A DNA stretch of 64,000 nucleotides from Bog-473 sp963721585 (GTDB lineage Bacteria > Actinomycetota > Acidimicrobiia > Acidimicrobiales > RAAP-2): positions 248,001 through 312,000 of the forward strand of contig CAVRJN010000001.1 in NCBI GenBank assembly GCA_963721585.1. Direction: 5' to 3'. The translations under genes and the position numbers were made by a program. This document shows positions 61,620 to 64,000 of this stretch, in pieces (within the stretch, counting starts at the first letter, position 1; each line of letters begins with the position of its first letter). Below the pieces are notes generated by a model, which was not told the DNA's origin, did not search any database, and saw only the letters and a list, made by a program, of their open reading frames with translations.

Positions 61620-62786
61620 ATGGGTCTTGCACTTGAAGGTCTGCGTGTCATTGATGCGGATACGCACCTGACCGAAGCCCACGATCTTTGGACCAAGCGG
61701 GCCCCGGCCAGGTACGCGGACCGGGTGCCGAGCGTGAAGATGATCGACGGCCGCCCGATGTGGATCGTCGACGGTGCGGAGATGGGCTTCGCCGGAGGTG
61801 GCGGTGTCATCGACCGCCAGGGCGGCAAGGGGCGCGCGCTCGAGGCGCTCTACGAGTGGACGCTCGACGAGATCCACCTCGGCGCCTTCGACCCCACGGC
61901 GCGCATAGAGGTCATGGACGACTCGGGCATCTGGGCGCAGGTCTGCTTTCCCAACTCCATCGGGCTGGGCGGGCAGGGGATCTCGGACATCGTCAATGAC
62001 CCCGTGTTGCGGCTCTTGTGCGTGCAGATCTACAACGACGCCATGGCCGAGATACAGGCCGACTCGGCGCAGCGGCTGCTGCCGATGCCCGTGCTCCCCG
62101 CCTGGAGCGTGGACGACTGCGTCGCCGAGGCCAAGCGGGTGGCCTCGCTCGACCTCCGGGGTGTCAACATGACGTCGGACCCCCAGGACGTGGGCGGGCC
62201 CGATCTGGCCAACCGGGCCTGGGATCCCCTGTGGGAGGTGTGCGCCGACCTGCACCTGCCCGTGCACTTTCACATCGGCGCCAGCCTGACCACCATGACG
62301 TACTTCGGGACGTACCCGTGGGAGTCCCAGGACGACGACACCAAGCTGGCGATCGGCGGCGCGCTCCTCTTCATCGGCAACGCCCGGGTCGTCACGAACA
62401 TCATTCTGAGCGGCCTGCTGGACCGGCACCCCACGCTGCAGATGGTGTCGGTGGAAAGCGGCGTGGGTTGGATCCCGTTCATTCTGGAGGCACTCGACTA
62501 CGAAATGTCCGAGAACGCGCCCAGGCAACTGGCCCACATGTCGATGCTCCCGTCCGAGTACTTCAAGCGGAACCTGTTCGCCACGTTCTGGTTCGAGAAG
62601 AACAACGTGCCGGCACTGATCGCGTCCGTCGGAGAGGACAGCGTCCTCTTCGAGACCGACTTCCCGCATCCGACCTGCCTCTATCCCAAGCCGCTCGAGA
62701 CGGTGGCCGAGAAGATGTCGACGCTCACGCCCGAGGTGCAGCGCAAGATCCTCGGGGAGAACGCCGCGAAGCTGTACCGGCTCTAG
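61620..62786 (+). CDS. Amidohydrolase family 2 (metal-dependent hydrolase or decarboxylase)
   Basis: A 388-residue TIM-barrel enzyme. Metal and catalytic motifs are VIDADTHLTEAHDLW, LPVHFHIGASLTT, the SGLLDRHPTLQMVSVESGVG strand, and FETDFPHPTCLYPKPLE with the late Asp. This fits the amidohydrolase_2 family, which includes decarboxylases such as ACMSD. The substrate is not evident. Actinobacteria carry many paralogs. GGGAGGGA is found upstream of the ATG. The stop overlaps the convergent glycosyltransferase stop by 4 bp. Confidence 0.9.
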   Translation: MGLALEGLRVIDADTHLTEAHDLWTKRAPARYADRVPSVKMIDGRPMWIVDGAEMGFAGGGGVIDRQGGKGRALEALYEWTLDEIHLGAFDPTARIEVMDDSGIWAQVCFPNSIGLGGQGISDIVNDPVLRLLCVQIYNDAMAEIQADSAQRLLPMPVLPAWSVDDCVAEAKRVASLDLRGVNMTSDPQDVGGPDLANRAWDPLWEVCADLHLPVHFHIGASLTTMTYFGTYPWESQDDDTKLAIGGALLFIGNARVVTNIILSGLLDRHPTLQMVSVESGVGWIPFILEALDYEMSENAPRQLAHMSMLPSEYFKRNLFATFWFEKNNVPALIASVGEDSVLFETDFPHPTCLYPKPLETVAEKMSTLTPEVQRKILGENAAKLYRL

Positions 62787-63901
62787 GGCCTCCCCGCCTG
62801 GCGGCGGCCCGGCTTCGGTGGGTCGGCGAGGAGCCGTTCGTAGAGGTCCTCCAGTTGCCGGGTCATCGCCTCCGTGGTGAAGCGCGAGAGGACCTCGGCC
62901 CGACCGGCGGCGGCCAGGCGCTTGGCCAACGCAGGGTCGTCGACCAGGCGGGACACGGCGCCGGACATCCCCGCCTCGGTGGCCGGCGCGCGCAACCCTG
63001 TCCGCCCGTCGTCGACCATCAGGGCGGCGCCCCCTTGGTCGGCGACGATCACCGGAATTCCTGCGGCCATGGCTTCGAAGATGGCCAGCGGTTGGTTGTC
63101 CGTCGGGCAGGGATGGATGAAGACGTCGAACGCGGGGAGGAGGCTGACGGCGTCAAGGCGGAACCCGGGGAGTTGGAGGTCCACCCCCTTGGCCAGCGAG
63201 CGCAGTCGACCCTCTTCGGGTCCCTCGCCGAGGATGACGGCGACAGTTCCGGGGAGCTGGCGGGCGGCGTCGACGATCAGCTCGGGACGCTTCCAGTCGA
63301 CCAGCCGCATTGAGCCGCCGATCACGGTCGCGCCGGGGGCGATCCCCAGCTGCTCGCGGGACTCCTCGCGTGAGAAGAGTGTCGGGAGGGCGATGCCGTT
63401 CGCCACGATTTCGTACGAGCCGTGCAGGAGGTCCAACCGGACGAGCTCGGCCTTGGTCCACTCGGAAGGGAGGACCTGCATGTCGACCCCACGGAGAATG
63501 AACCGGCCGAGGTGCCGTCGCATCTGACTTTCCGTTTGAGTCGGGAGGTGTGCGGTGGTCACCACCGCGGGCGTGCGGAGGGCGATGGCGGCCATGATGG
63601 CGTACTGGGCGGCATGGGAGTGCGAGAGCATCGCGTGGAAGATCACGGGACGGGCTTCGCGCAGTGCCCGGAAGGCCCGGATGAACCCCGGGACATCGAG
63701 GTTGCCGCGTATGCGGTCGAGACGGACGACAGGGACGCGGCGGTTGTCGAGCTCCAGCTCGAGCTCGTCGGCCATGACGCCGATGACGATGGGTTCGAAC
63801 CGCTTCCGGTCGAGGTCGTCCAGAAGGTGCAGCAGGTGGCGCTCGACGCCGCCGAAGGAATAGCCCTCGACGTAGTAGACGACTCGGACCGGGTAGTGCA
63901 C
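62783..63901 (-). CDS. Family 4 glycosyltransferase
   Basis: A 372-residue GT-B enzyme starting with GTG. It begins RVVYYVEGYSFGGVERHLLH. The donor domain includes VIGGSMRLVDWKRPELIVDA, AVILGEGPEEGRLRSLAKGV and IHPCPTDNQPLAIFEAMAAG. The EX7E-type region is PLAIFEAMAAGIPVIVADQG. The acceptor is unknown. It lies apart from the main polysaccharide run, in opposite orientation, and may belong to a second locus beyond the right edge. The last 99 bases of the window hold no gene I can support. Confidence 0.88.
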   Translation of the reverse strand: MHYPVRVVYYVEGYSFGGVERHLLHLLDDLDRKRFEPIVIGVMADELELELDNRRVPVVRLDRIRGNLDVPGFIRAFRALREARPVIFHAMLSHSHAAQYAIMAAIALRTPAVVTTAHLPTQTESQMRRHLGRFILRGVDMQVLPSEWTKAELVRLDLLHGSYEIVANGIALPTLFSREESREQLGIAPGATVIGGSMRLVDWKRPELIVDAARQLPGTVAVILGEGPEEGRLRSLAKGVDLQLPGFRLDAVSLLPAFDVFIHPCPTDNQPLAIFEAMAAGIPVIVADQGGAALMVDDGRTGLRAPATEAGMSGAVSRLVDDPALAKRLAAAGRAEVLSRFTTEAMTRQLEDLYERLLADPPKPGRRQAGRP

Positions 63902-64000
63902 TTTGGGCTTCGGGGAACGGGGCAGGGCGGCGAACGCTTCCTAGGACACCGCGGCGGTCTCGTGCGGTGAGGTTCTTGGGGGAGACGGTAGTGGAGTGGC

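Noticed and set aside
63902..64000. Possible 3' end of another minus-strand gene, with a TAG near 63943
   Set aside because: Only about 18 codons with unremarkable codon use and no motif; all frames are too short to judge.

Overview
This 64 kb window is high-GC DNA from the replication-origin region of an actinobacterium. The order cca - DUF6049-like secreted protein - murJ - trxB - trxA - cwlM - parB - parA - rsmG - khpB(jag) - yidC - yidD - rnpA - rpmH - dnaA - dnaN - recF - DUF721 - gyrB - gyrA is the origin order known from Mycobacterium and relatives. Strong GC3 bias, many GTG starts, a DUF5318 protein and LAxTG-type surface proteins also point to Actinobacteriota. The class Acidimicrobiia is my best guess, by inference only. 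I see no tRNA, rRNA, insertion sequence or CRISPR array.

Layout. (1) 1-3.5 kb: 5' part of panB, a DUF5318 protein, a padR regulator with a near-perfect palindrome just upstream of its start, myo-inositol-phosphate synthase and an AhpD-like protein. (2) 3.6-28.7 kb: the conserved origin block. It holds two parS sites beside parA, DnaA-box-like nonamers between dnaA and dnaN (candidate oriC), and a CwlM-like protein whose amidase zinc ligands look lost. It ends with lepB. (3) 28.7-32.6 kb: a D-aminoacylase-like amidohydrolase, an unknown protein and a long-form dCTP deaminase. The divergent gap before the deaminase carries the same DnaA-box nonamers as oriC. (4) 32.6-36.7 kb: a surface-protein module. 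It has one chaplin-like protein with eight repeats and a LASTG sorting signal, followed by two membrane proteins that share an unusual N-terminal motif. (5) 36.8-42.1 kb: aldo/keto reductase, acyl-CoA ligase, RNase D, a GGDEF-like protein with a degenerate active site flanked by CCGATA/TATCGG inverted repeats, and a small unknown protein. (6) 42.2-46.2 kb: a NarL-type two-component pair, then a clear cyclic-di-GMP-I riboswitch in front of a secreted protein with 42-residue repeats and a GH26-like glycosidase domain. (7) 46.4-59.6 kb: an exopolysaccharide locus. It contains a DUF4012 protein, a small LAFTG surface protein, an initiating sugar-phosphate transferase, GT2, GT4, a Wzy-like polymerase/ligase, a Wzz/BY-kinase fusion, a Wzx flippase and a tandem alpha/beta-hydrolase protein. 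Three tiny ORFs are threaded between the main genes by 4-bp stop/start overlaps. (8) 59.7-63.9 kb: an MFS transporter with a large extra loop, an amidohydrolase-2 enzyme and another GT4.

Together the accessory half reads as a cell-surface and biofilm neighbourhood next to the origin. It combines polysaccharide synthesis and export, anchored surface proteins, and at least one gene placed under cyclic-di-GMP control. The cooperation between these parts is inferred from proximity. The riboswitch, sorting signals and gene overlaps are visible directly in the sequence.
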